DNA of 64,000 nucleotides from Nonomuraea basaltis (GCF_005893125.1 NZ_VCJS01000009.1:62001-126000); one strand, 5' to 3'; shown: positions 40,876-50,084, counted from the first letter of the stretch. Numbers and translations are program-made. The notes: generated by a model from the sequence alone, not told the origin.

Positions 40876-42663
40876 CTACAGCGCCGACGCGGACGAGGCG
40901 TCGAGCGACGGCCGGGCCTGGTCGATCACCTTGGCCAGATCCTCGACCACGCTGTTCTCGAACACCACCTCAGGAGGCAGGTCGGTCTGCAGGTCGCGCC
41001 GGATGCGCATCCGGCCGCGCGCCGCGAGCAGGGAGTGGCCGCCGAGACCGAAGAAGTCGTCGTGCACGCTGATCGCCTCGACGCGTAGCAGTTCCTCCCA
41101 CAGCTGGACGAGGTAGCGCTCGGTGTCGGTGCGCGGCGGCTCGTAGGAGCGGCGCCTGCGCGAGCGGTCGTCGGCCACCTCGCGCAGCCGCCCCCAGTCC
41201 CGCTTGCCGTGCGGGTCCAGCGGCATCGCGTCCAGGACGATGAACTCGGCCGGCACGTACGGCGAGGGCAGCCGCTCGGTCAGGAAGGCACGCAGCTCCA
41301 TCGGGGAGAACTCGTCGGCCGTCGGGATGACGAAGGCCACCAGGCGCAGGTCACCGGCCTCCCCCACGGCGGTGATCGCCACCTCCCGCACCTGCGGGTG
41401 CTGGTAGAGCGTCCGCTCCACCTCGGCGGGCTCGACCCGGTGCCCGGAGATCTTCACCTGGTTGTCGACACGGCCGAGGTACTCCAGGGCTCCGTCGGCA
41501 TCCGGGCGCACCCGGTCGCCAGTGGCGTACATCCGGCTGCCGTCCCCGGCGAACGGGTCGGCGACGAACCGCTGCGCGGTGTGCCCGGGCTGCTCCAGGT
41601 AGCCTCGCCCGACGGCGGCGCCGCCCACGTACAGCTCCCCCGCCTCGCCGGGCGGCACCTGCGCGAGCCGGTCGTCCAGCACGTACAGGCACGCCGATGC
41701 CAGCGGGTAGCCGATCGGCACCCGGGTGCACTGCGCGGGGAGGTCGCGGATCTCCTGGGCGGTGCTGGCCACGGTGGCCTCGGTCGGGCCGTAGAGGTTC
41801 AGCAGCTCACCGGTGAAGCCGCCGGCCCGCAGCTCACGGCAGGTGTCAGCCAGCAGGACGTCCCCGCCGGAGCACAACACCCGCAGAGACGCGAAGGCCT
41901 CGCGGTCGTGGCGGGCGACGTGGTTGAGCGCGATGGCGGGGGCGAGCATCGCGGTGATGCGGTGGCGCCGGAGCTGGCGCCGCAGGTCGACGCCGATGAG
42001 GTCGGCGATCGCCGGTATGACCACCATCTGGGCTCCGCCCGCGATGCTGCGCAGCAGTTCGAAGGTGAAGGTGTCGAAGGACAGGTTCGACGACTGCGCC
42101 ACCCGGTCCTGCGGGCCCACCGCGGGGATCGCCGTGTCCACCGCGAACGCGATCATCTGCCGGTGCTCCAGGATGACGCCCTTGGGCTGACCGGTCGAGC
42201 CCGAGGTGAACAACACGCACGCCGCGCTCTTCTGGTCGATGTGCCGCGCGGGCGCGGGCGCGGGGGCGGAGTCGAGCACGCGCCAGTCCAGCTCCGCGAC
42301 CTCCACGGGCAGGGGGGCCAAGCGCCGGGCCCTGCCGGGTTCGGTGAGCAGCAGGCGCAACCGGCCGGCGGCGGCCATCTGGTCACGCCGGAGGTTGGGA
42401 TAGCTGACGTCGATCGGCACGTACGCGGCCCCGGCGCTCAGCACGCCGAGCACCGTCACCACGGCGCCCACTCCGCGCGGCAGGTAGATGCCGATCCGGT
42501 CCTCAGCCTGTACCCCGAGCCTGATCAGCTCGTCCGCGACGGCCTCGACGCGGTCGGCCAGCTCCGCGTAGCTGAGCCGGGTCTCGTGGTCGCTGACGGC
42601 GGTCAGGTCCGGGTGGGTGCTGACGGTCCTGGCGAACAGCTCGGGAATCGTCGCTACGGACAC
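40876..42663 (-). CDS. Free-standing NRPS A-T didomain, pocket not recognised
   Basis: 595 residues, GTG start with GAGGA 7 bases upstream. A domain at about 1-500: LFTSGSTGQPKG, LYGPTE, YATGDRVR, and HGKRDW with the catalytic Lys. T domain at about 515-585 with LGGHSLL. Pocket read by eye is DTFLCGLVAK, hydrophobic, matching no code I know; an aromatic or large aliphatic acid is a guess. It follows a Cys-type alpha/beta hydrolase gene and precedes the T-C-A*-T NRPS and the LanB-like gene on the same strand. A P450 gene (43570) diverges from the head of this operon. The set repeats the A-T, P450, Cys-hydrolase trio of the 21.5-25.4 kb block. Confidence 0.9.
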   Translation of the reverse strand: MSVATIPELFARTVSTHPDLTAVSDHETRLSYAELADRVEAVADELIRLGVQAEDRIGIYLPRGVGAVVTVLGVLSAGAAYVPIDVSYPNLRRDQMAAAGRLRLLLTEPGRARRLAPLPVEVAELDWRVLDSAPAPAPARHIDQKSAACVLFTSGSTGQPKGVILEHRQMIAFAVDTAIPAVGPQDRVAQSSNLSFDTFTFELLRSIAGGAQMVVIPAIADLIGVDLRRQLRRHRITAMLAPAIALNHVARHDREAFASLRVLCSGGDVLLADTCRELRAGGFTGELLNLYGPTEATVASTAQEIRDLPAQCTRVPIGYPLASACLYVLDDRLAQVPPGEAGELYVGGAAVGRGYLEQPGHTAQRFVADPFAGDGSRMYATGDRVRPDADGALEYLGRVDNQVKISGHRVEPAEVERTLYQHPQVREVAITAVGEAGDLRLVAFVIPTADEFSPMELRAFLTERLPSPYVPAEFIVLDAMPLDPHGKRDWGRLREVADDRSRRRRSYEPPRTDTERYLVQLWEELLRVEAISVHDDFFGLGGHSLLAARGRMRIRRDLQTDLPPEVVFENSVVEDLAKVIDQARPSLDASSASAL

Positions 42664-42692
42664 AGGCTCATCCTCTTCGCAGTCTCGTCGGA

Positions 42693-43454
42693 TCAGAACT
42701 CGAGGTCGTCCTCGATGATCTTCCTGAGCCCACTGGGCCCTGCCAGGAATGTCAGCGGGTCGCCGGGCAGCACGTACTCACGCGTCTCCCCGTACTCTCG
42801 CCACTCCGCCAGGTCGTCCGGGCCCACGTCGGGATCGTCCTCCCACCCGATCGCGCTGATCGGCACGCCGATCGCCTTGGCCGGCGGCGCGTGGTCGAGG
42901 CACATCTGAACGTCCCTGCGCAGCACGCGGACTGACAGCGCCACCAGCTCGGCCGGTATCTCGCCGTCTCCGAGATCGTTCGCGACGCGTCGCAGCTCTC
43001 CCGCGATGCGGCGGTCGGACATCCAGGGGTGGTAGAAGCCGTAGAAGCCGCGGCTCGGCACCAGCGACGCCGAGACGAACAGCCGCTCGGGAGGCGGCGC
43101 ACCCAGCTCCAGCGCGCGGTTGGTGAACGCGTGCGCGAGCAGCGCGCCCATGCAGTGGCCGATGACGGCGTAGGGCCGCTCCAGATAGGGGCCGAGCGCC
43201 CGCACCGCGTCCCCGGCGAACGTCTCGAAGTCCCGGTACGGCTCTTCCTTGATCCGGTGTTCGCGGCCGGGCAGCTGCACCGGATGGACCTCGGCCTCCC
43301 CGATCCGCCCCGGCCAGCGGCGCAACGAGGACGCGCCCGAGCCCGCGTACGGGAAGGCGAACAGCAGCGGCCCACCTCCGGCCGACGGCTCCTGCAGCAG
43401 CCAGCGCGTGGATGGTTGGCGCACGTGCCCTCCAGGGATCTCGACTGCCGACAT
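42693..43454 (-). CDS. TEII-like alpha/beta hydrolase with Cys nucleophile and altered His region
   Basis: 253 residues. TEII fold marks: FAFPYAGSGASSLRRW, VQLPGREHRI. The nucleophile elbow is IGHCMG with Cys101 in place of Ser. Where TEII enzymes have G-x-H-F-F near the C-terminus this one reads PGDPLTFL, so the usual catalytic His is absent there. Loss of hydrolysis with retention of a Cys acceptor fits an aminoacyl transferase like CmaE/SyrC better than a thioesterase, though a dead protein or a shifted His cannot be excluded. It heads the operon with the A-T gene at 40876 and the T-C-A*-T NRPS. Confidence 0.82.
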   Translation of the reverse strand: MSAVEIPGGHVRQPSTRWLLQEPSAGGGPLLFAFPYAGSGASSLRRWPGRIGEAEVHPVQLPGREHRIKEEPYRDFETFAGDAVRALGPYLERPYAVIGHCMGALLAHAFTNRALELGAPPPERLFVSASLVPSRGFYGFYHPWMSDRRIAGELRRVANDLGDGEIPAELVALSVRVLRRDVQMCLDHAPPAKAIGVPISAIGWEDDPDVGPDDLAEWREYGETREYVLPGDPLTFLAGPSGLRKIIEDDLEF

Positions 43455-43474
43455 TCGAGACGCTAGAGGCGAGG

Positions 43475-43519
43475 GGTTAGCCGCCGGTTACGCGTCGGCG
43501 GCGTAACCACGCGCTAACC
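43475..43519. promoter_or_regulatory. Symmetrical SARP-like heptamer repeats in a divergent promoter
   Basis: GGTTAGC-CGCC-GGTTACG at 43475-43492 is a pair of heptamers 11 bases apart (7+4), the layout SARP regulators bind. After 9 bases, CGTAACC-ACGC-GCTAACC (43502-43519) is the same pair on the other strand. The result is two nested perfect inverted repeats between the Cys-hydrolase operon and the P450 gene. A SARP gene lies at 49185-50066. The heptamer differs from the common TCGAG-type, so the match is to layout, not sequence. Confidence 0.65.
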
Positions 43520-43569
43520 ATCGCGCGGGATAGTCGGAGGGTGTTCATCGGCGGACCGAAGGGGTGCGC

Positions 43570-44799
43570 GTGTCCCAGCTGCTGCCCGAGCTCGACCCGG
43601 ACCAGGTGGAGACCCTGGACCTGACCTCGCCCACCGTCCACGCCGAGCACGACCTGTCCGCGGTGTGGCGGCGCCTGCGGTCGGACCACCCGCTGTACTG
43701 GCACCCGCCGCGAGACCAGAATCCGGGATTCTGGGTGATCACCCGCCACGCGGACGCGCTCAGCGTCTTCCGCGACAGCCAGCGCTTCACCTCGACCTCG
43801 GGCAACGTGCTGGAGACGCTGCTCGTGGGGAGCGACTCCGCCACCGGGAAGATGCTCGCGGTGACCGACGGCTCCCGCCACACCGAGGTGCGCCGCATCA
43901 TCACCACGGCGCTGACCCCCGCCGTCTTCGACCGGCTGGAGAAGCGGATCGAGGGTCAGGTGCGGCAGCTCATGGCGCGGGCCCTGGAGCGTGGGCAGTG
44001 CGACTTCGGTGATGACGTGGCCGCCCAGGTCCCGCTGGCCACCATCTGCGACATGCTCGCGGTGCCCGACGCCGACCGGCCGTACATCCACCGGCTCGGC
44101 TCGTCCTCGGTCAGCTCCCACGAGCCCGCGCACACCACGACCAACGCCTGGACCTCGAAGAACGAGATCCTCGCCTACTTCATCGAGCTGGCCGAGGAGC
44201 GGCGCGGAGGCTCGGGCGACGACCTGGTCACCATCCTGGCCAACGCCGACGTCAGGGGCCGCCCGCTCGGCACCGACGAGATCGTCTTCAACTGCTACAG
44301 CCTCATCCTGGGTGGCGATGAGACGACCCGGCTGGCCATGACGGGCGCGGTGCTCGCGCTGGCCGAGAATCCCGAGCAGTGGCAGGAGCTCCAGCGAGGC
44401 GAGGCCGGCCTGGACAGCGCGGTCGAGGAGGTGCTGCGCTGGACGACGCCGTCGAGGCACCTCGGCCGCCTGGCCACCGAGCCCGTCGAGGTCGGCGGGG
44501 GACGGATCGAGGCCGGAGACGTCGTCACGGTCTGGCTCGCGTCGGCCAACTTCGACGAGCGGGAGTTCTCCCACTCCGAGCGGTTCCTGCTGGACCGCAC
44601 GCCCAACCGCCATCTGACCTTCGCCTACGGACCGCACTTCTGCCTCGGCGCGCGGCTGGGCCGCATCCAGCTCGCGGCCACGCTCACCGCCCTTCGCGAC
44701 ATGGTCGCCGGGATCGAGGTGACCGGGAGCCCGAAGCGGGTCTACTCCAACTTCCTCGGCGGCACGTGCAACCTTCCTGTCCTGCTCAAGGCTCGCTGA
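43570..44799 (+). CDS. Cytochrome P450 (canonical I-helix)
   Basis: 409 residues from GTG 43570 with AAGGGG 6 bases upstream; GTG 43564 is less well placed. Heme motif FAYGPHFCLG, ExxR in EEVLRWTT, I-helix LGGDETT with the normal acid and Thr. It resembles P450s that hydroxylate PCP-bound amino acids at the beta carbon (NovI, NikQ type) in size and motif, but specificity is not readable. It diverges from the Cys-hydrolase/A-T operon and overlaps the convergent Gln-type A-T gene by 14 bases, so its substrate could be loaded by either A-T. Confidence 0.92.
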   Translation: MSQLLPELDPDQVETLDLTSPTVHAEHDLSAVWRRLRSDHPLYWHPPRDQNPGFWVITRHADALSVFRDSQRFTSTSGNVLETLLVGSDSATGKMLAVTDGSRHTEVRRIITTALTPAVFDRLEKRIEGQVRQLMARALERGQCDFGDDVAAQVPLATICDMLAVPDADRPYIHRLGSSSVSSHEPAHTTTNAWTSKNEILAYFIELAEERRGGSGDDLVTILANADVRGRPLGTDEIVFNCYSLILGGDETTRLAMTGAVLALAENPEQWQELQRGEAGLDSAVEEVLRWTTPSRHLGRLATEPVEVGGGRIEAGDVVTVWLASANFDEREFSHSERFLLDRTPNRHLTFAYGPHFCLGARLGRIQLAATLTALRDMVAGIEVTGSPKRVYSNFLGGTCNLPVLLKAR

Positions 44800-46621
44800 G
44801 GGGCGGCGCCGTACCGGACCACTCGGCGTCGAAGTGGGCGGCGAGCTCGCGCAGCACGGGATGCTTGAACACCGCGACGAGCGGGATGGCCCGCCCGGCC
44901 TGGCGGCGAAGGTGGGCCACCAGCCGGATCGCGAGCAGCGACTGGCCGCCGAGCTCGAAGAAGTTGTCGTCCGCGCCGACCAGCTCGACCTGGAGCACCT
45001 CGCGCCACGCGTCGGCGATCAGCCGCTCGGTCGGGGTCCGCGGCGCGGTCGCCTCCCGGTCGGCGCTCTCCGGCCTGGCCGGTGGTGGCAGCGCCGCGCG
45101 GTCCACCTTGCCGTTGCGGGTGAGCGGAAACCGCTCAAGCGCCACCAGTACGGCCGGCACCATGTATTCGGGCAGGTGCTCGGCGGCCACGCGCCGCACC
45201 TCCTCAGCATCGAACCCGGCGGCGGCCCGTTCCAGGCGGCAGTAGCCGACGAGACCGGCGCCGCCCGGCATGTCGTCGCGGACCAGGGCGACCCCCTGGA
45301 CCACCCCAGGGCAGCGGCTCAGCACCGCCTCGACCTCGCCCAGCTCGATGCGGTACCCGCGCAGCTTGACCTGGTCGTCGCAGCGGCCGAGGAACTCCAG
45401 CCTGCCGTCCTGCCCGATCCGCGCCCGGTCGCCGGTCCGGTACATCCGCCCGCCGTCCCCGGCGACCACGTCGGGCACGAAGCGCTGCGCGGTCAGCCCG
45501 GGCATGCCGAGGTAGCCGCGTGACACACCGGCTCCGGCCACGTACAGCTCGCCCTCGACCTCGGGAGGGACCGGCCGCAGCTTCTCGTCGAGCAGGTGCA
45601 CCCGGACGCCGGGCAGCGGATCGCCCAGATGTGGCCGGCTGGCGTGGTCGATCCGCGCGCACGTGGCATCGACCGTGCATTCGGTCGGGCCGTACAGGTT
45701 GACCGGCGCGAGGACTCCGGCGGCGCGCTGATCCGCCAGGCGGCGCCACAGCGCGGGAGTGACGGCCTCGCCGCCGACGAGCAGCCGCAGCGGCGCGCCG
45801 CCGCGCTCCTTCGGCAGGTATTCGAGCAGCGAAACCACGTGCGACGGGGTGATGTCGAGCTCGTCGAGCCGCTCCTCGGCGATGAGCGCCGCGAGTGCCT
45901 GCGGGTCGCTGCGGACGTGGTCGCCGATGAGGACGACGGTGTCGCCGCGGCACAACCGCGACCACTGCTGCACCGAGGCGTCGAACGACGGGCTGGCGTT
46001 CCAGCCGACCCTGGCCGGTACGGGCCCGGTGACGGACGCCAGGCCGTCCAGCAGCGAGGCCAGCGATCCATGCGTGACCTCGACGCCCTTCGGGAGGCCG
46101 GTCGAGCCTGAGGTGTAGATCGCGTAGGCACGCTGTCCCGGGCGGATGGCGGCGCGGCGGGACGGCCCGCCGGTGGCGACGCGGGCGCAGGTGTCCACGC
46201 TGAGGATCTGCCTCGCCAGTGCCGGCGAGACGCGGCGGCGGGTGGCGGCGTCGGACAGCACCAGTGCGGTGCCGGCCTGCTCACACATGTATCGCAGCCG
46301 GCCGATGGGCAGGGCGGGGTCGAGAGGCAGGTATCCGGCTCCGGCGCGCAGCGTGCCGAGCAGGCCGACCACGAGGTCGAAGCCGCGCGGCATCAGCAGG
46401 CCGACGAGGGACTCCGCGCCGATGCCCCGCCCGGCCAGGCCGGCCGCGACCGCGGCGCTGCGCGCGGCCAGCTCGCCGAAGGTGAGGACGTCGCCGTCGC
46501 AGACCAGCGCCGGGCGGTCGGGGTGTGCCGCGGCCACCTGCTCGAATCGGCTGACGGCCGACCGCCAGCCCGCAGCCTTCGTGTCGTCTGCCGCGGCGAC
46601 CGCCTCGGCCGGTGAGGTCAT
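44786..46621 (-). CDS. Free-standing NRPS A-T didomain, Gln-like pocket
   Basis: 611 residues; ATG 46621 with GGAGGG about 9 bases upstream. A domain at about 20-515 (YTSGSTGLPKG, LYGPTE, YRTGD, NGKVDR), T domain at about 535-600 (LGGQSLL). Pocket reads DAQDLGLVDK, one change from the known Gln code DAQDLGVVDK. It is the last gene of a DUF2306, radical SAM, A-T operon, so the loaded Gln may be C-methylated, and it faces a P450 gene. Only two A* modules are in the window but three A-T proteins exist, so one of the three may serve another purpose. Confidence 0.9.
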   Translation of the reverse strand: MTSPAEAVAAADDTKAAGWRSAVSRFEQVAAAHPDRPALVCDGDVLTFGELAARSAAVAAGLAGRGIGAESLVGLLMPRGFDLVVGLLGTLRAGAGYLPLDPALPIGRLRYMCEQAGTALVLSDAATRRRVSPALARQILSVDTCARVATGGPSRRAAIRPGQRAYAIYTSGSTGLPKGVEVTHGSLASLLDGLASVTGPVPARVGWNASPSFDASVQQWSRLCRGDTVVLIGDHVRSDPQALAALIAEERLDELDITPSHVVSLLEYLPKERGGAPLRLLVGGEAVTPALWRRLADQRAAGVLAPVNLYGPTECTVDATCARIDHASRPHLGDPLPGVRVHLLDEKLRPVPPEVEGELYVAGAGVSRGYLGMPGLTAQRFVPDVVAGDGGRMYRTGDRARIGQDGRLEFLGRCDDQVKLRGYRIELGEVEAVLSRCPGVVQGVALVRDDMPGGAGLVGYCRLERAAAGFDAEEVRRVAAEHLPEYMVPAVLVALERFPLTRNGKVDRAALPPPARPESADREATAPRTPTERLIADAWREVLQVELVGADDNFFELGGQSLLAIRLVAHLRRQAGRAIPLVAVFKHPVLRELAAHFDAEWSGTAPPLSEP

Positions 46622-46645
46622 GGGAGCGGCCCTCCATCGATGTGG

Positions 46646-48271
46646 TCAGTAGCTGAACTTGGCCGGTTCCACGTTCAGGGCGGCCACGCCGTCGGCGAAG
46701 CGTTGTTCCAGAGCGGCCAGCCGCGCGGGCCCGCCCCCTCGGTTGCGCACGCCCATCAGCTCCTGGCTGGTACGGAGCAGCTGCGTCAGCTCCCCCACGC
46801 CCACGCCCTTGCCCTCCAGGTAGGGCAGCGACCAGAAGTCGAAGTCGTACAGAGGCAGCCAGACCGACTCCGTCACCCGCTCGAACATCTCGTCGGTGAG
46901 CGCCGCGGCCTCCGCTGAGGACATGCTGAAGTGCGACCAGCTGTAGCCCTCGCCCGCGATCGCCAGCTGCTCCTTCTGCTGGTAGATCGGCGAGCGGGGA
47001 TTGGCCCACCAGGCCTGCGCCCGCCACAGGTCGGGCGCGGTCTCGTTGAGGAAGTCGATGGTGTTGCCCACCGTCTTCTCGGTCTCGCCAGGGAATCCGA
47101 CGATGATCGAGGCGAAGGTGGCGATGCCGCGTTCCTTGAGCCGGGCGATGCCGACGCGGTACTGGCTGTCCTGCGCGAGCTTGTGCATGTTGGCCAGCAC
47201 CTCGCTGTCGCCGGACTCGATGCCCAGGAAGACGCCGGCGCAACCGCTGCGGGCGGCCAGGTCGAACGACTCCTCGTCACGAGCGTTGGAGCAGCGGAAG
47301 TAGGAGTACCACCGCAGGCCGAGATCCTCGTCGATCATCATCTGACACAGCTGATTGAACCGTTTGGGCGGCACGTTGAAGGTGTCGTCCACGAAGACCA
47401 CGTTCTGCACACCCAGCTCGGCCAGCGCGCGCAACTCCTTCCGCACGGTCTCCACCGACGCCGTGGCCAGCGCGCCGGCGCGGGTCGGGTAGTCGCAGAA
47501 GCTGCACTTGAACGCGCAGCTGCGCGCGGTGCGCAGCTGGGCGGTCCTGCCGATGAGGTCAGGGCTGAAGCCGGCCCAGTCGATCGAGCACTCGTCGAGG
47601 TTGTTGTTCTCCGGGCGGCGACGGGTGCGGACCCACTCCCCGTCCGGGCAGTGGATCAGGTTGTCCACGGCGGCGATGTCGGCGCCACTGCGAATGGCGT
47701 GGCACAGCCGGCCCAGGCTGAGCTCGCCCTGCGACTCCTGGATGTAGGAGTCGGCGCCCATGGCGAAGAAGAAGTCCTGGACCGCGCCGGTCATGCCCGA
47801 CTGGCACAGGTTGTCGACGAGAGGGCCGCCGACCACGATGTGGCTCGACGGCGACATCTGGCGGACGTATTCGACGATCGGGCCCACCGGCAGGATGTTG
47901 ACGTAGAACGTGGTGGTGATGGCGACGACGGCGGGCTGCTCGGCCAGCAGCGCCGCGAGGCGGTCAGGCTCGGCGCTGAACAGCGAGACCGGTTCTGCCC
48001 GCAAGCCCCGCCTGCGCAGGTAGCTGGTCAGGTACAGCGCCGCCAGGTTGAACACCTCGCCCACGTGGTACCTGTCGGCACGGCCTGTGTCACGGTTTCT
48101 GATGCGGCTGAACGCGTCGAGCCATGGCATCGCCGTACCATCGACCACCAGGTGCTCCGAGCGCATGATCTGGAACTCCGGCGTGCCTGGACCGGCCCGC
48201 TCGCACATGACCCGGTAGTCGTCGAAGTCGCCTTCGTTGTATCCGATCACTACGCAGTCGAGACCGTCCAT
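46646..48271 (-). CDS. B12-binding radical SAM enzyme (PhpK-like), probable C-methyltransferase
   Basis: 541 residues from ATG 48271 (AGGAG 5 bases upstream), in a TGATG overlap with the upstream stop. N-terminal half: Rossmann-like cobalamin-binding region (VVAITTTFYVN, HIVVGGPLVDN). Radical SAM core: C252-x3-C256-x2-C259 (CAFKCSFC) for the 4Fe-4S cluster, then VFVDDTFNVP, GCAGVFLGIESG and IVGFPGET. It resembles PhpK, the P-methyltransferase of phosphinothricin, and others in peptide clusters that methylate unactivated carbon. With no phosphinate genes here, C-methylation of an amino acid or the peptide is likelier. The adjacent Gln-type A-T gene suggests a methylated glutamine. Confidence 0.9.
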   Translation of the reverse strand: MDGLDCVVIGYNEGDFDDYRVMCERAGPGTPEFQIMRSEHLVVDGTAMPWLDAFSRIRNRDTGRADRYHVGEVFNLAALYLTSYLRRRGLRAEPVSLFSAEPDRLAALLAEQPAVVAITTTFYVNILPVGPIVEYVRQMSPSSHIVVGGPLVDNLCQSGMTGAVQDFFFAMGADSYIQESQGELSLGRLCHAIRSGADIAAVDNLIHCPDGEWVRTRRRPENNNLDECSIDWAGFSPDLIGRTAQLRTARSCAFKCSFCDYPTRAGALATASVETVRKELRALAELGVQNVVFVDDTFNVPPKRFNQLCQMMIDEDLGLRWYSYFRCSNARDEESFDLAARSGCAGVFLGIESGDSEVLANMHKLAQDSQYRVGIARLKERGIATFASIIVGFPGETEKTVGNTIDFLNETAPDLWRAQAWWANPRSPIYQQKEQLAIAGEGYSWSHFSMSSAEAAALTDEMFERVTESVWLPLYDFDFWSLPYLEGKGVGVGELTQLLRTSQELMGVRNRGGGPARLAALEQRFADGVAALNVEPAKFSY

Positions 48272-49089
48272 CACGTCTCCTGTACGATCGCCGGCGCCTG
48301 GTCGGCGGAGAGTTCCTCGTCAGCCGGCGAGAGTCGCGGCTCCGGCCTGCGGCGTTGCTCACGGTCCAGCCACCACTCCACCGTGATGAAGGCGACGGTC
48401 CACGGCAGCCAGGTCGCGGCGGCGGAGGCCGCCTGCTCCATGAAGTGCTTGTTGCCCATGAACGTCGTGTCGAGCTGGGAGGCGAGGTACATCCCGATCG
48501 GCAGACCGAGGATCCGGTTGAAGATGATCGAGATGGTCAGGGTGAAGCTGCGCAGCATCCACCGGCGGTGATCGGCGTACCACCCTTGGCGGGCGAGCAC
48601 GAATCCGTAGGTCGTGACGGAGAACCACAGCAGGGCCAGCACGATGTCGCTCAGCGCGCTGACGGGACCGAACGGCCAGATCACCGAGATCACCAGCGCG
48701 CCGGCCGCGGCAGGCCAGACGCCCGCGAGAACGTAGATCCGGCCGGCGTACCTGTGCACCCGGCGGTGTCGGCGCCGCAACCACGGCCAGACCTGCAGGA
48801 CGCAGGTGGACATGGCCACGGTCGCGCCCAGCACGTGCGTCATGAGCACCGGGAAGTACAGGGGGTGCTCGGCCGGTGAGAGCCTGCCCACGCTCGGATC
48901 GAAGCTGAGGTACCTCGGGATGAAGAGGCTGAGGAACACGACGACCGCGGCCGCCAGCACTCCCAGGGCAATGCGGCCACCGAGCCGGCGTCGACCGGGA
49001 CGGGCGGCGCGGCCTTGATGACCGTTCCGCTTCTCGTCGCCGGCCCGCGTCCGGCTGACAGACGGTTGCGGTACGGATGACATACGCAC
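48271..49089 (-). CDS. DUF2306 membrane protein
   Basis: 272 residues. Seven or so hydrophobic helices after a basic N-terminus; conserved DUF2306 blocks HRRVHRYAGRIYVLAG and ADHRRWMLRSFTLT, which resemble cytochrome b561-like membrane proteins and include paired His that could bind heme. Function in this cluster unknown; electron supply or a maturation step for the neighbouring radical SAM or P450 enzymes is possible but speculative. First gene of the radical SAM operon. GTG at 49089 and ATG at 49083 are both possible starts. Confidence 0.82.
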   Translation of the reverse strand: MRMSSVPQPSVSRTRAGDEKRNGHQGRAARPGRRRLGGRIALGVLAAAVVVFLSLFIPRYLSFDPSVGRLSPAEHPLYFPVLMTHVLGATVAMSTCVLQVWPWLRRRHRRVHRYAGRIYVLAGVWPAAAGALVISVIWPFGPVSALSDIVLALLWFSVTTYGFVLARQGWYADHRRWMLRSFTLTISIIFNRILGLPIGMYLASQLDTTFMGNKHFMEQAASAAATWLPWTVAFITVEWWLDREQRRRPEPRLSPADEELSADQAPAIVQET

Positions 49090-49184
49090 AAGGATGACCG
49101 CGCGACCCGTGATCAGCGCATCCCTTCTTCATGTGACATCACTGGGCGAGGGCGGTCCGGATAGCTTCGAGTACCCGCAGAGAG

Positions 49185-50066
49185 GTGCTAAGAACGGCGG
49201 CAACTGTGGAAGAACCCGGCGTCGGTGTGTCCATTCGCACGTTCGGCACGTTCGAGCTCGCGTTCGAAGGCTGCCCGGTGGAGCGGTGGAAGGCGGGGAA
49301 GGCTCGCAACCTGCTGCAATTCCTCCTCCTGCGTCGCGGGCGGACCGTGTCGCGCGACGTGCTGTACGAGTCGTTGTGGCCGGACGCGTCATGGTCCAAG
49401 GACTCCAGCTCGCTCAAGGTCGCCGCCCACATGCTCCGGCGGGTCCTGGAGACGCGGCAGGCGGAGGACGGGCCTGCGCTGCGCCTGCTCACCCGCGAGT
49501 CCGGCTACCTTCTTGAGGTCGTCGACGTGCCGATCGACTTCGAGACCTTCGTCTCCCTGGTCGACGAGGCGCACGCGGCGCAGCTGCGCGGCAACGACCG
49601 GGCCACGGCCGCGGCGCTCTACCGGCGGGCCGCCCGGCTGTACCGGGGCGACTTCCTGCCGGACGAGGCGTACGAGTGGGCGGCCGCGCAACGGGAGTGG
49701 CTGCGCAGCCGGCTGCTGTGCGCCCTGACCTACCTGGCCGAGACGGACATCCTGCGCGGCGACCACGTCGGCGTGATCCGGTGGTGCCAGCGGATGCTGG
49801 AGGTCGAGCCGTTCCATGAGGAGGCCTACCGGGCGCTGATGCTGGTCCACGGCCACCTCGGCCAGCGTGAGCAGGTCCAGCGCTGGTACCGCCTGTGCGC
49901 GGGCCGACTGCGCGACCACCTGCAGATGGCGCCGGACCTGGCCACCCGGCGGCTCTACACCCGGGCGGTACGCGGCGACTTCACCGGCCGCGCCATCGAT
50001 CCGCGGGCCTGGCAGCGCGAGCTGCAGCCGAACGGCCGCACCTCGCTGCTCCAGACGACCGCGTGA
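49185..50066 (+). CDS. SARP-family pathway regulator (OmpR-HTH plus BTAD)
   Basis: About 293 residues from GTG 49185; in-frame GTGs at 49206 and 49227 could also start it. Winged-helix DNA-binding domain at about 15-110 (IRTFGTFEL, LLRRGRTVSRDVLYESLWPD, VAAHMLRRVLE) followed by a bacterial transcriptional activation domain of TPR-like helices (RLYRGDFLPDEAYEWA, EVEPFHEEAYRALM). SARPs activate antibiotic clusters by binding heptamer direct repeats at 11-base spacing. Two such repeat sets, built on GGTTA, occur in the window at 43475 and 51348. It diverges from the DUF2306/radical SAM operon. Confidence 0.92.
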   Translation: MLRTAATVEEPGVGVSIRTFGTFELAFEGCPVERWKAGKARNLLQFLLLRRGRTVSRDVLYESLWPDASWSKDSSSLKVAAHMLRRVLETRQAEDGPALRLLTRESGYLLEVVDVPIDFETFVSLVDEAHAAQLRGNDRATAAALYRRAARLYRGDFLPDEAYEWAAAQREWLRSRLLCALTYLAETDILRGDHVGVIRWCQRMLEVEPFHEEAYRALMLVHGHLGQREQVQRWYRLCAGRLRDHLQMAPDLATRRLYTRAVRGDFTGRAIDPRAWQRELQPNGRTSLLQTTA

Positions 50067-50083
50067 GGCTCCAGACGACCGCG
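50048..50083. repeat. 16-base tandem direct repeat at the SARP stop
   Basis: GCTCCAGACGACCGCG occurs at 50048-50063 and again at 50068-50083, separated by TGAG. The first copy is the last codons of the SARP gene; the second lies just after the stop and ends 2 bases before the stop of the convergent P450. It looks like a recent local duplication. Confidence 0.85.
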
Positions 50084-50084
50084 C

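Noticed and set aside
46646-48271. Phosphinothricin-type P-methylation by the PhpK-like enzyme
   Set aside because: No phosphonate or phosphinate genes are in the window; C-methylation is more likely.
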